Assembly: GCA_964520525.1 (NCBI GenBank)
Contig: CAZFNR010000015.1
Location: 1-39,100 of the forward strand
Source of the DNA: JAJPXC01 sp964520525
GTDB lineage: Bacteria > Bacteroidota > Bacteroidia > Bacteroidales > Muribaculaceae
Direction: 5' to 3'
DNA: 39,100 nucleotides
A program made the translations under genes and the position numbers. Shown here in pieces: positions 7,716 through 15,368 of this stretch. How positions within the stretch are numbered: the stretch's first letter is position 1; each line of letters starts with the position of its first letter. The notes under the pieces are model-generated. The model was not told the DNA's origin, searched no databases, and saw only the letters and a program-made list of their open reading frames with translations.

Positions 7716-8608
7716 GCGACAGAGGACATATAGCTGTTGTCGGGACGTTTGACGGCGTGCATCGCGGCCATAGGTTTCTGCTTGAGGAGCTGCGCTCGCG
7801 CGGTGAGGCAACCGGCTTGTCGCCGATGGTCGTGACTTTCGCGGCGCACCCGCTTTCGGTTGTGCGCCCTGATGCCGCGCCAAAGCTGCTGACTACGCTC
7901 CCGGAACGCCTTAAGCTGCTCCGAGAGGAGGGAGCCTGCAATGTGGTCGTGTTGCCGTTTGACGAGCTGCTACGGCAGATGTCGGCGCGTGAGTTTATGA
8001 CCATGTTGCGCGACAGTCGCGGGGTGAAAGCCCTGCTCGTCGGTTTCAATCACCGCTTCGGGTGCGACAGGCTCGAGAAGTTGGCCGACTACCGGCGCAT
8101 AGGGCGCGAAATAGGTGTGGATGTGACTAAAGCCGATGAATACAGGCCGGCTGACGGCATAGCCATCAGTTCGTCGGCGATTCGCAAGAACATTCTTGAC
8201 GGAGATGTGGCAGCCGCTGCCCGCTCGCTCGGACGCGGCTATTCGATAGCCGGGACGGTGGGGCGCGGCAAGCAATTGGGGCGCACAATCGGTTTCCCTA
8301 CGGCTAATGTGATGGATGTGGATTCTGACAAGATTCTGCCGGCTACCGGCGTTTATGCCGCTACGGTGACGGTCGGCAATCAGCCCCGGCGCGCTGTTGT
8401 CAATGTGGGGCATCGCCCCACGGTGGACTGTTCGATTGATGCCCCGCTGTCGATAGAGGCTCACATACCCGGCTTTGATGACGACCTGTACGGCAGCCCC
8501 ATCGAGGTCGCGTTTGACAGTCGCATCCGAGGCGAGCGACGCTTCAACTCGCTCGACGAGCTCCGCTCACAAATCGCTCTCGACATAGCCTCACTCGACA
8601 ATCTATAA
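7712..8608 (+). CDS. ribF: Bifunctional riboflavin kinase/FAD synthetase
   Basis: A 298-residue enzyme that phosphorylates riboflavin to FMN and then adenylates it to FAD. The N-terminal adenylyltransferase domain has VVGTFDGVHRGH (about 9-20), GFNHRFG (about 110) and ISSSAIR (about 151), all nucleotide-binding motifs. The C-terminal flavokinase domain has GRTIGFPTAN (about 190), AVVNVGHRPTVD and the acidic SIEAHIPGFDDDLYG block. Length is normal. The start overlaps the HAD gene. It ends the aroQ operon; a terminator-like structure follows, though that one clearly serves gapA from the other strand. Confidence 0.94.
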   Translation: MSDRGHIAVVGTFDGVHRGHRFLLEELRSRGEATGLSPMVVTFAAHPLSVVRPDAAPKLLTTLPERLKLLREEGACNVVVLPFDELLRQMSAREFMTMLRDSRGVKALLVGFNHRFGCDRLEKLADYRRIGREIGVDVTKADEYRPADGIAISSSAIRKNILDGDVAAAARSLGRGYSIAGTVGRGKQLGRTIGFPTANVMDVDSDKILPATGVYAATVTVGNQPRRAVVNVGHRPTVDCSIDAPLSIEAHIPGFDDDLYGSPIEVAFDSRIRGERRFNSLDELRSQIALDIASLDNL

Positions 8609-8675
8609 ACACTCACCCCCCCAACGCGCGTATATAGGCCACGGGCTTCCGGAACCCCTAAAATCGTGGTGGGGT

Positions 8676-8715
8676 AAAAAAAGACTGTGCCGTAAACTTA
8701 ATTACGACACAGTCT
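8676..8715 (-). terminator. Rho-independent terminator of gapA
   Basis: A 14-bp stem (8702-8715 with 8682-8695; one G-T wobble) with a six-base loop. On the minus strand it is followed by an unbroken T run (8682-8676). It sits 30 bases after the gapA stop. The reverse direction lacks a T run of that quality, but the stem may also slow transcripts leaving ribF. Confidence 0.88.
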
Positions 8716-8744
8716 CCCATTCGGTTTTATCGTCGTTGCTTTGA

Positions 8745-9755
8745 TTAGCCGTTGACTTTCTTCATGTGAGCGATGAGGTCGAGCACTTTGTTAGAGTAGC
8801 CAATCTCATTGTCGTACCAAGAAACAACCTTAACGAAAGTAGGAGTCAACTGGATACCTGCTTTAGCGTCGAAGATTGAAGTCAAAGTGCAACCGAGGAA
8901 GTCGCTTGAAACGACAGCGTCTTCGGTGTAGCCGAGGATGCCTTTGAGTTCGCCTTCAGAAGCTTCCTTCATAGCGGCGCAGATTTCCTCGTAAGTGGCG
9001 GGTTTAGCCAAGTTAACGGTCAAGTCAACTACTGATACGTCGAGGGTGGGGACACGCATTGACATACCGGTCAATTTGCCGTTCAATTCGGGGATAACTT
9101 TACCTACAGCCTTTGCAGCACCGGTTGAAGAGGGGATGATGTTGCCGGATGCGGCACGGCCACCGCGCCAGTCTTTCATCGAAGGACCGTCAACGGTTTT
9201 CTGAGTAGCGGTAGTAGAGTGAACGGTAGTCATAAGACCTTCTACGACGCCAAACTTGTCGTTGAGCACCTTGGTGATGGGAGCCAAGCAGTTGGTGGTG
9301 CAAGAAGCGTTAGAAACGAACTGAGTGCCTTTAACGTAAGTTTCGTGGTTAACACCGCAAACAAACATGGGGGTGTCGTCCTTAGAGGGAGCAGACATCA
9401 CGACATATTTAGCACCGGCTTCGATGTGAGCCTGAGCTTTCTCTTTGGTGAGGAACAAACCGGTTGACTCAACAACGTATTCAGCGCCAACTTCGCCCCA
9501 GCCGATTTCTGCGGGATTTTTGCAAGCGGTAACGCGGATAGCTTTGCCGTTAACGATGAGGAGGCTCTTCTCCATGTCGTAGTCAACAGTGCCGTCAAAC
9601 TGACCGTGCATTGTGTCATACTTCAACATATAAGCCATGTAGTCAACGGGAAGAAGGTCGTTGATAGCGACTACTTCGATGTCATCTCTTTTGGTTGATG
9701 CACGGAACACGAAACGTCCGATGCGGCCGAAACCATTAATACCTATTTTAGTCAT
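8745..9755 (-). CDS. gapA: Glyceraldehyde-3-phosphate dehydrogenase
   Basis: A 336-residue glycolytic enzyme converting glyceraldehyde 3-phosphate to 1,3-bisphosphoglycerate with NAD. The Rossmann loop is INGFGRIGR (5-13), Asp33 marks NAD rather than NADP use, the catalytic Cys152 lies in SNASCTTNC and the catalytic His179 in TTVHSTTATQ. The phosphate-binding SSTGAAKAVG and SWYDNEIGYS blocks are present. The coding sequence avoids the GC-rich codons of its neighbours and uses a narrow codon set, as expected for a highly expressed gene. It is a single-gene unit with its own promoter box at 9800-9807 and a strong terminator. Confidence 0.97.
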   Translation of the reverse strand: MTKIGINGFGRIGRFVFRASTKRDDIEVVAINDLLPVDYMAYMLKYDTMHGQFDGTVDYDMEKSLLIVNGKAIRVTACKNPAEIGWGEVGAEYVVESTGLFLTKEKAQAHIEAGAKYVVMSAPSKDDTPMFVCGVNHETYVKGTQFVSNASCTTNCLAPITKVLNDKFGVVEGLMTTVHSTTATQKTVDGPSMKDWRGGRAASGNIIPSSTGAAKAVGKVIPELNGKLTGMSMRVPTLDVSVVDLTVNLAKPATYEEICAAMKEASEGELKGILGYTEDAVVSSDFLGCTLTSIFDAKAGIQLTPTFVKVVSWYDNEIGYSNKVLDLIAHMKKVNG

Positions 9756-9799
9756 AGTTAAAAATATTGGGTTATGATAATCTTTTAAACCTTTGGGCG

Positions 9800-9807
9800 C
9801 GAATTTA
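9800..9807 (-). promoter_or_regulatory. gapA promoter box
   Basis: Reads TAAATTCG followed by CGC on the minus strand, preceded by GTCG as in the rlmN and recO boxes. It leaves a leader of about 40 bases before the gapA ATG, longer than for most other genes in the window. Confidence 0.45.
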
Positions 9808-10000
9808 CGACTTATTTTTTAAAATTCATCAATCGGTTAGATTAAAGTGGGTTAAAATCTTTTCAATACTGACGGTCGCGGGGCTAAAGGTCGATTGCGA
9901 CGGAGGTGAACTCAGTGATGATAAATCGCATCAACGGCTCATCTGAGCCGCGTAAGTTGAAAAACCGATGGCGCGTGAGGCGTTTATCGGGAAATTTATG

Positions 10001-10008
10001 TATTTTTG
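10001..10008 (+). promoter_or_regulatory. mscL operon promoter box
   Basis: TATTTTTG followed by CC, a full match to the Bacteroidetes -7 box TAnnTTTG. It would give a leader of roughly 70 bases before ATG 10086. No TTTG is seen 20 bases upstream. Confidence 0.5.
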
Positions 10009-10085
10009 CCAAACGTGCCGCGGCAAGGCGATAGTTTTTGTCGGCGGGCGGTGACGAAATGAAAACAATAAAAAACTTATTTAAT

Positions 10086-10499
10086 ATGGGAAAATTCCTC
10101 GCTGATTTCAAAAAGTTCGCGATGAGGGGCAATGTCATCGACATGGCTGTCGGTGTAATCATTGGCGGCGCGTTTGGTAAGATTGTGTCATCGTTGGTCA
10201 ACGATGTTATCATGCCGGTGATGAGCGTATGCACCGGAGGCTTGAATTTCACCGACTTGAAACATGTCATAACTCCTGCCACCGAAGAAGCTGCCGAAGT
10301 GGCGGTCACTTACGGTGTGTTCATCCAGAACATCGTTGATTTCCTAATCATCGCTTTCAGTATTTTTGTCGCTCTCAGGGTGATGATGAAGTTTAAGAAA
10401 AAGGAGGAAGAAACTCCCGCGGCTCCCCCCGCCCCGACTAAAGAGGAGATTCTTCTGACCGAAATACGCGATTTGCTCCAAAAACAGCAGTCGAAATAA
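10086..10499 (+). CDS. mscL: Large-conductance mechanosensitive channel
   Basis: A 137-residue inner-membrane channel that opens under osmotic downshock. The N-terminus MGKFLADFKKFAMRGNVIDM leads into the first membrane helix AVGVIIGGAFGKIVSSLVNDVIMP with the Gly/Ala-rich gate. A second helix is FIQNIVDFLIIAFSIFVALRV, followed by a charged KFKKKEEE stretch and a cytoplasmic helix EEILLTEIRDLLQKQ. Start chosen at ATG 10086 because homologues begin MGKF or similar; ATG 10059 and TTG 10038 are in frame and possible. It starts a run with aroK 12 bases downstream. Confidence 0.92.
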   Translation: MGKFLADFKKFAMRGNVIDMAVGVIIGGAFGKIVSSLVNDVIMPVMSVCTGGLNFTDLKHVITPATEEAAEVAVTYGVFIQNIVDFLIIAFSIFVALRVMMKFKKKEEETPAAPPAPTKEEILLTEIRDLLQKQQSK

Positions 10500-10511
10500 C
10501 CCCAACGGTCG

Positions 10512-11063
10512 ATGCGTCCTATTTTCCTCGTCGGCTACATGGGGTGTGGCAAATCCACGCTCGGGCGCGCGGTCTCGCGCATGACGGGTTTCCCGTTTAT
10601 TGACCTCGACACCTATATTGAGGGCCGTTTCCACTTGACTGTCAAAGAGATTTTCGCAAGTAAAGGGGAGGCGGGATTCAGGGAATTAGAGCGTAAAATG
10701 TTGCGTGAGGTTGCCGATTTTGAAGATGTCATAGTAGCCTGCGGCGGTGGCACGCCTTGTTTCCACGACAACATGGACTACATGAACTCCCGCGGGGTAA
10801 CGGTGTTTCTCGATGCCCCGATTCCGACGTTGTTCGGCCGGCTGAAGTGCGGTCGCCACAAACGCCCCTTAATCGCGTCGAAAACCGACGACGAACTATT
10901 GGCGTATATCAACGAGGCGCTTGCAGCCCGATTGCCCTATTATCGCAAAGCCGCGGTGGTCTTTTCGTCGGAATTGCTTGAAAATCGCGATGAGATTGCC
11001 GCTACGACCAAAAGTTTTATCGATAAATTCAATATCCCCTATCGTCAGCAAGATGCTATCTGA
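10512..11063 (+). CDS. aroK: Shikimate kinase
   Basis: A 183-residue P-loop kinase phosphorylating shikimate at O3, step five of the shikimate pathway. Walker A is GYMGCGKST at 8-16, the substrate-binding Asp is in FIDLDTYIE at about 30, and the CGGGTP motif at about 78-83 and the arginine-bearing lid (GRHKRPL, about 115) are present. The C-terminal arginine in ARLPYYRKAA contacts ATP. Length is typical. The end overlaps the next gene by 11 bases. Confidence 0.94.
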   Translation: MRPIFLVGYMGCGKSTLGRAVSRMTGFPFIDLDTYIEGRFHLTVKEIFASKGEAGFRELERKMLREVADFEDVIVACGGGTPCFHDNMDYMNSRGVTVFLDAPIPTLFGRLKCGRHKRPLIASKTDDELLAYINEALAARLPYYRKAAVVFSSELLENRDEIAATTKSFIDKFNIPYRQQDAI

Positions 11064-12222
11064 TAGACCCATTCAATCGGAACAGCCCGAAGCGATAGTA
11101 GCCGGTCGCCGCAGGTTCAGTATCGGACTCCCGGAGTCGGTTTCAGGGGGCGAAAGCCGTTTCCCGCTGACACCTGAGGCCGTTCAAGAGCTTGTCGAGC
11201 GAGGGTTCACCGTCAGGATGGAGCGCGGAGCAGCCCGCTCGATTCACTATCCCGACGAACGTTATGAGAATTGTGGAGCCGAAATTGTAGAGCGTCCCGA
11301 AGCCTTGGGCTGCGACATAGTGATACATCTCGCTCCGCTACCGCCCGCGGATGTCGAACTCCTGCGGCGCGGGGCGATGACGCTCACCTTCTTGCGCGGG
11401 AAAAAATATACTCCGGCGGCGGTCAAGGCGTTGCTTCAGCGCAGTGTGATTTCGGTGGCTCTTGATTGTGTGAAAGATAAGAGCGGACATCATCCGTTTG
11501 CCGACATAATGGCCGAGGTCGGCGGGCGGGCGGCTGTTTCCGCCGCGTCGGCGATGCTCGCCGACGCCGGAGGCGGCAAAGGCATACTGCTCGGCGGCAT
11601 CACCGGAATCGTGCCTTGCGAGGTCGCGATTTTCGGGTCGGGGCTTGCCGCCATCGCAGCGGCGCGTTCGGCCATCGGGCTTGGTGCGCAGGTGAGGCTG
11701 TTTGACGACGATGTCTACTCGCTTAGGGACGCGTTGCGGCAACTCGGGTCATCGGCCATCGGTTCGGCGCTTCACCGCCATGTGGTTGAAGGCGCGTTGC
11801 GCACCGCCGACATCGTCATCGCCACGGCTATGGAGCGGACCTATCCTATCGGTCGCGAGCTCGTCGGGACTATGAAGCGCGGCGTGCTTGTTTTCGACCT
11901 TAGCGACAACCCCGGCGACGCTTTTCCGTCAATGCCTGTGGCTGACCTCGGTCGTGGGCACCGACAGCCCGACGGGCGGCGGTATTGCTACGTAAACGCG
12001 GGTTGCGCCGTCCCTCGCACGTCGGCGATGGCTCTGAGCAATACACTCATGGCTATGCTTGGCGAGATTTTGACAAGCGACGGTGTCACCAACGCCCTTA
12101 AACTTTCGCAAGGCCTGCAGGCGGGGGTGCTGACTTTCCTCGGCCGCCCTGTCAATGCCGCCCTCGCGAGTCTGGTCGGTTTGCGGCCTCTTGACCTCGC
12201 TTTATTTATACAAATGTCATGA
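11053..12222 (+). CDS. Alanine dehydrogenase/PNT-family protein, atypical active site
   Basis: A 389-residue member of the alanine dehydrogenase / transhydrogenase-alpha fold. The N-terminal domain has GLPESVSGGESRFPLTPEAV with the conserved Arg, and the Rossmann part is VAIFGSGLAAIAAARSAIGL followed by an acidic LFDDD. CAVPRTSAMALSN matches the family's PRTST..LTN block. In characterised enzymes a catalytic Lys sits in VKVKEP and a His in TYLHLA; here the aligned pieces read VIHLAPLPP and TFLRGKKYTP, so neither is evident. The Bacteroidetes branch of the family often departs here. The reaction is therefore uncertain. Start at ATG 11053 inside the aroK end; the stop overlaps the RNase H start (ATGA). 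Confidence 0.75.
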   Translation: MLSDRPIQSEQPEAIVAGRRRFSIGLPESVSGGESRFPLTPEAVQELVERGFTVRMERGAARSIHYPDERYENCGAEIVERPEALGCDIVIHLAPLPPADVELLRRGAMTLTFLRGKKYTPAAVKALLQRSVISVALDCVKDKSGHHPFADIMAEVGGRAAVSAASAMLADAGGGKGILLGGITGIVPCEVAIFGSGLAAIAAARSAIGLGAQVRLFDDDVYSLRDALRQLGSSAIGSALHRHVVEGALRTADIVIATAMERTYPIGRELVGTMKRGVLVFDLSDNPGDAFPSMPVADLGRGHRQPDGRRYCYVNAGCAVPRTSAMALSNTLMAMLGEILTSDGVTNALKLSQGLQAGVLTFLGRPVNAALASLVGLRPLDLALFIQMS

Positions 12223-12863
12223 GAACCAAAAGAAAATTCTATGTAGTCTGGGTTGGAAACAGCCCGGGCATATATGATAGTTGGGAGGAGTGTAAATTGC
12301 AGATTACCGGCTATCCCGGCGCGCGCTATAAGGCTTTCGACTCACAAGAGGAAGCCACCTATGCCTATCGCGGGGACCCCGCCGACCATCTCGGGATGAT
12401 ACGCACCATCGCTTCACGCAAACCGGAGGTGGTCAACTACTCGGCTTTCCCGGAGATAAATCTCGACAGCATCGCCGTTGATGCCGGTTGCTCCAAAAAC
12501 CCCGGGCCGGTGGAATACCGGGGGATGGACGTGCGCACCGGCGAGTGCCTTTTCCATGTAGGGCCGTTAGACGACGGCACCAACAACGTCGGTGAATATC
12601 TCGCCATAGTCCACGCCTTGGCGTGGCTCGACAAAGGTGGCAATCACACTATGCCTGTCTACAGCGACAGCATGACGGCTCAGTTGTGGGTTAGGCGCGG
12701 CCGCCATGCGTCCAAGCTCGCCCGCACACCCCGCAACGCCCGTCTGTTTGAACTGTTGGCTCGCGCCGACAACTGGCTGCAGGCTCATCCGTCGCATAAT
12801 CCTGTCTTGAAATGGGACACGGAGCGATGGGGTGAGATTCCCGCCGATTTCGGGCGTAAATGA
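12219..12863 (+). CDS. Ribonuclease H with N-terminal viroplasmin-like RNA-binding domain
   Basis: A 214-residue protein that should cleave RNA in RNA-DNA hybrids. Residues 1-55 (KFYVVWVGNSPGIYDSWEEC... GYPGARYKAFDSQEEA) match the viroplasmin/hybrid-binding domain of eukaryotic-type RNase H1. The catalytic domain has all four acidic residues: Asp in IAVDAGCSKNPGP, Glu in NVGEYLAIVHAL, Asp in VYSDS and Asp in LKWDTERWGEIP. It overlaps the previous gene by four bases and ends the mscL operon. The next gene has its own promoter whose -33 element begins shortly after this stop. Confidence 0.88.
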   Translation: MRTKRKFYVVWVGNSPGIYDSWEECKLQITGYPGARYKAFDSQEEATYAYRGDPADHLGMIRTIASRKPEVVNYSAFPEINLDSIAVDAGCSKNPGPVEYRGMDVRTGECLFHVGPLDDGTNNVGEYLAIVHALAWLDKGGNHTMPVYSDSMTAQLWVRRGRHASKLARTPRNARLFELLARADNWLQAHPSHNPVLKWDTERWGEIPADFGRK

Positions 12864-12896
12864 CCCCCGCGCCCGAGGCTATTGTGTCGGTTGCGG

Positions 12897-12927
12897 TTGC
12901 TTTTGAAATGGAAAATGTGTACATTTG
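12897..12927 (+). promoter_or_regulatory. Promoter of the 4Fe-4S protein-thyA-folA operon
   Basis: TTG at 12897-12899, exactly 20 bases, then TACATTTG at 12920-12927: the canonical Bacteroidetes -33/-7 arrangement. The ATG at 12934 is only six bases past the box, which predicts a leaderless mRNA. Confidence 0.75.
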
Positions 12928-12933
12928 CCCCCG

Positions 12934-13914
12934 ATGGGACGTATCCTGAAAATATGCCGTGTCGTAGCGGCCATCGCGTGTCTGCTGCTTCTGTCGCTGA
13001 CGCTGACCGGAGTGGTAGCCCAATTATCGTCGGCAGGCTCGTTGATTGCCGGGATGCAAGTTTTGTCGGCGGTGATGGCTTTCTCCTTGGGATGGTTCAT
13101 CCTGTGGCTTATGGTCACGCTTTTGCTCGGTCGCGTTTACTGTTCGACGGTGTGCCCGCTCGGCTCGTTGATGGATATTTTCTCTCGCCTGTCGCGCAAA
13201 GGCAGCCCCGGCAGGGAGTATCGCTATCAGTTACCGCTTTCCAAACTCCGCTACATCGCTTTCGGCATAGTAATCATCGCCATTATCGCCGATATCGTTG
13301 TGGTGGTGTCGCTCGTCGACCCTTACTCGGCCTATGAGCGTATCGCGCTAAACATCGAAACGCCGACAATAGCCGCGGCGCACAACGTGGTCGCCGAAGC
13401 GGGTCAATTGACAGGCTGGTGGTCAACCCCCTTGGTCAAAGTCGTGATTTCCTCATTTTTGAGCCTTGTTGTCGCCGTGGTGACTCTTGTTGTTGTCGCT
13501 TGGGTTTCGTGGCGAAACGGCCGCCTCTTGTGCAACACAATATGCCCTGTCGGAACCGCGCTTGGCTTCATCTCGCGCTATTCCATTCTCCACTTTGATA
13601 TTGACACCGACCGCTGTACGCATTGCCGCCGGTGTGAATATGTGTGCAAATCCTCTTGTATTGACTTGAACGACCATGTCGTCGACGGCTCGCGGTGTGT
13701 CAACTGCTTCAATTGCGTTGCCGCTTGCCCAACGGGCGCGTTGCGCTATACCATCGACCGCCATCAACTCTCCATCCCGATGATGATGCGCAGCCGAGGA
13801 CGGCTTGCCCGCCCAACCGCCATGACAACCGGGACGGTGGAGAGTGCCGGGGATACTACTAATGAAATGAAACGATTAGATAATACTGATATAAGCGATG
13901 AAACAATATCTTGA
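12934..13914 (+). CDS. Membrane 4Fe-4S protein, NapH/CcoG-like
   Basis: A 326-residue inner-membrane iron-sulphur protein. About four membrane helices (near residues 5-29, 41-66, 104-128 and 166-192) hold two cysteine pairs at their ends, VYCSTVCPLGS and LLCNTICPVGT, as in NapH and CcoG-type proteins. Two ferredoxin-type clusters follow: CTHCRRCEYVC and CVNCFNCVAACP, each a CxxCxxCxxxC set. It probably passes electrons between the quinone pool and a partner, but the partner is not in view. The start is ATG 12934; a TTG three codons earlier lies in the promoter box and is rejected. It overlaps thyA by 17 bases. Confidence 0.8.
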   Translation: MGRILKICRVVAAIACLLLLSLTLTGVVAQLSSAGSLIAGMQVLSAVMAFSLGWFILWLMVTLLLGRVYCSTVCPLGSLMDIFSRLSRKGSPGREYRYQLPLSKLRYIAFGIVIIAIIADIVVVVSLVDPYSAYERIALNIETPTIAAAHNVVAEAGQLTGWWSTPLVKVVISSFLSLVVAVVTLVVVAWVSWRNGRLLCNTICPVGTALGFISRYSILHFDIDTDRCTHCRRCEYVCKSSCIDLNDHVVDGSRCVNCFNCVAACPTGALRYTIDRHQLSIPMMMRSRGRLARPTAMTTGTVESAGDTTNEMKRLDNTDISDETIS

Positions 13915-14692
13915 CCTTCTCAACCACATATTAACCCATGGCGTTGACAAAGCCGACCGCACAGGCACCGGCACGCGTAGCGTCTTCGGTTATCAGATGC
14001 GGTTTGACCTCGCCGACGGTTTCCCGTTGTTGACCACCAAGAAACTGCATCTGAAATCAATCATCTATGAACTCCTTTGGTTTCTCGCCGGTGACACCAA
14101 TGTCAAGTATCTGCAAGACAATGGGGTGAGAATATGGAACGAATGGGCCGACCCCGACGGAAGCCTCGGTCACATCTACGGCTACCAGTGGAGGTCGTGG
14201 CCCGACTATGACGGTGGCCACATCGACCAGATAACGCGCGCCATCGAGACGATAAAGGCCGACCCCGACTGCCGGCGTAACATCGTCAGCGCATGGAATG
14301 TGGCCGACCTGCCCAACATGAATCTTCCGCCATGCCACGCGTTTTTCCAGTTTTACGTCGCCGGAGGCAAGCTGAGCCTGCAGCTCTATCAGCGCAGTGC
14401 CGACTGTTTCCTCGGCGTGCCGTTCAACATAGCCTCATATGCGTTGCTGTTGCAGATGGCGGCTCAAGTGACCGGATTGCAGCCCGGCGAGTTTGTCCAC
14501 ACGCTTGGCGATGCCCATATCTATAACAACCATTTTGAGCAAGTGAACTTGCAGTTGACGCGCGAGCCGCGGCCGCTGCCGAGGATGGTCATCAACCCCG
14601 AAGTGAAGGATATATTCTCGTTCCATTACGATGATTTCCAGCTCGAAGGGTATAATCCGCACCCCCACATTAAAGGTATCGTATCGGTATGA
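13898..14692 (+). CDS. thyA: Thymidylate synthase
   Basis: A 264-residue enzyme methylating dUMP to dTMP with methylenetetrahydrofolate as donor, the same length as the E. coli protein. The N-terminal DRTGTGTRSVFGYQ has the phosphate-binding Arg, and LLWFLAGDTNVKYLQDNGVRIWNEWAD is the highly conserved middle part. The catalytic Cys is in LPPCHAFFQF, and QRSADCFLGVPFNIASYALL and HIYNNHFEQ bind dUMP. It overlaps the previous gene by 17 bases and folA by four (ATGA). The dihydrofolate it makes is the substrate of folA directly downstream. Confidence 0.97.
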   Translation: MKQYLDLLNHILTHGVDKADRTGTGTRSVFGYQMRFDLADGFPLLTTKKLHLKSIIYELLWFLAGDTNVKYLQDNGVRIWNEWADPDGSLGHIYGYQWRSWPDYDGGHIDQITRAIETIKADPDCRRNIVSAWNVADLPNMNLPPCHAFFQFYVAGGKLSLQLYQRSADCFLGVPFNIASYALLLQMAAQVTGLQPGEFVHTLGDAHIYNNHFEQVNLQLTREPRPLPRMVINPEVKDIFSFHYDDFQLEGYNPHPHIKGIVSV

Positions 14693-15180
14693 CACTCAAT
14701 CTTATTGTCGCTGTCACCCGTGACCTTGCCATAGGCCTTGACGGCAATCTGCTCTATCCGGTGTCAGAGGACTTGCGCCGCTTCAAGGCGTTGACTATGG
14801 GGCATCCGATAATAATGGGGCGTAAGACGTTTGAGTCGTTTCCCAAAGGCCCTCTCCCCGGCCGACGCAACATCATCGTCACCCGCAACCGCGACTATGC
14901 GGCTCCGGGGGCTGAGGTGTGCCATTCGCTTGACGAGGCGTTGTCGGCGGTCGCCGATGCCGATGTCGCTTTTGTGATAGGTGGCGGGCAGCTCTATGCC
15001 GAGGCCATCGATAGTGCCGATAATTTGTTGCTGACGGTGATTGAGGTCGACCGCCCCGATGCCGATACGTTTTTCCCCGAAATCGATTCACACCGTTGGG
15101 CGAAAACCGACGAATCAGAGCTCGCGGTTGACCCCCGCAGCGGCCTTTCCTACCGCTTTGTTTGCCTATCTCGCCGATAA
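14689..15180 (+). CDS. folA: Dihydrofolate reductase, with unusual active-site loop
   Basis: A 163-residue enzyme reducing dihydrofolate with NADPH, paired with thyA. MTLNLIVAVTRDLAIGLDGNL, MGRKTFESFP, PLPGRRNIIVTRN and the NADPH-binding FVIGGGQLYAEAI are typical. The loop around the substrate reads LLYPVSEDLRRFK. The acidic residue (Asp27 in E. coli) is kept in EDL, but the nearly universal Trp22 is replaced by Pro and the following Pro by Ser. Fold and length are otherwise normal, so activity is likely. The tRNA promoter begins inside its 3' end. Confidence 0.93.
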   Translation: MTLNLIVAVTRDLAIGLDGNLLYPVSEDLRRFKALTMGHPIIMGRKTFESFPKGPLPGRRNIIVTRNRDYAAPGAEVCHSLDEALSAVADADVAFVIGGGQLYAEAIDSADNLLLTVIEVDRPDADTFFPEIDSHRWAKTDESELAVDPRSGLSYRFVCLSRR

Positions 15181-15192
15181 CCGTTATCTTTG
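15161..15192 (+). promoter_or_regulatory. tRNA-Arg promoter
   Basis: TTTG at 15161-15164, 20 bases, then TATCTTTG at 15185-15192. A perfect match to the Bacteroidetes promoter, partly inside the folA coding sequence. Transcription should begin about 25 bases before the tRNA. Confidence 0.8.
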
Positions 15193-15223
15193 CGCTCGGT
15201 TCCGGCCATCATAGACCGCCGAC

Positions 15224-15295
15224 GGCCTTGTAGTTCAACGGATAGAACAAGAGTTTCCTAAACTTTAGATAGGGGTTCGATTCCCCTCGGGGCTA
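15224..15295 (+). tRNA. tRNA-Arg (anticodon CCT)
   Basis: A full cloverleaf: acceptor GGCCTTG with CGGGGCT, D-stem GTTC/GAAC, anticodon stem AGAGT/ACTTT around loop TTCCTAA (anticodon CCT at 15257-15259, reading AGG), and T-arm GGGGTTCGATTCCCC. The discriminator base is A at 15295. The next bases are CTA, so the CCA end is not encoded and must be added. Own promoter upstream and terminator downstream. Confidence 0.95.
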
Positions 15296-15305
15296 CTACC
15301 ATAGA

Positions 15306-15348
15306 GCGAGCCGCCTTACCCATCAGTCTGACAGGTGAGGCGGCTCGC
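15306..15348 (+). terminator. Terminator after tRNA-Arg
   Basis: A 15-bp stem (15306-15320 with 15334-15348, one T-G wobble) with a 13-base loop, followed by TTTGTGT. It lies 10 bases after the tRNA and before the convergent ubiE stop. It may end transcripts from both sides, although the minus-strand side lacks a good T run. Confidence 0.8.
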
Positions 15349-15368
15349 TTTGTGTATAGTCTTGGTTG

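Larger units (their letters stand above)
9756..10085. other. Intergenic region between divergent gapA and mscL
   Basis: About 330 bases with no supported gene. It holds the gapA promoter box (9800-9807, minus) and the mscL promoter box (10001-10008, plus). A reading frame on the minus strand crossing this region is the shadow of mscL. Nothing else convincing is seen. Confidence 0.6.

Noticed and set aside
9930..9955. Short palindrome upstream of mscL as an operator
   Set aside because: GGCTCATCTGAGCC has a two-base centre and is a common kind of chance palindrome; it is not placed at a promoter.
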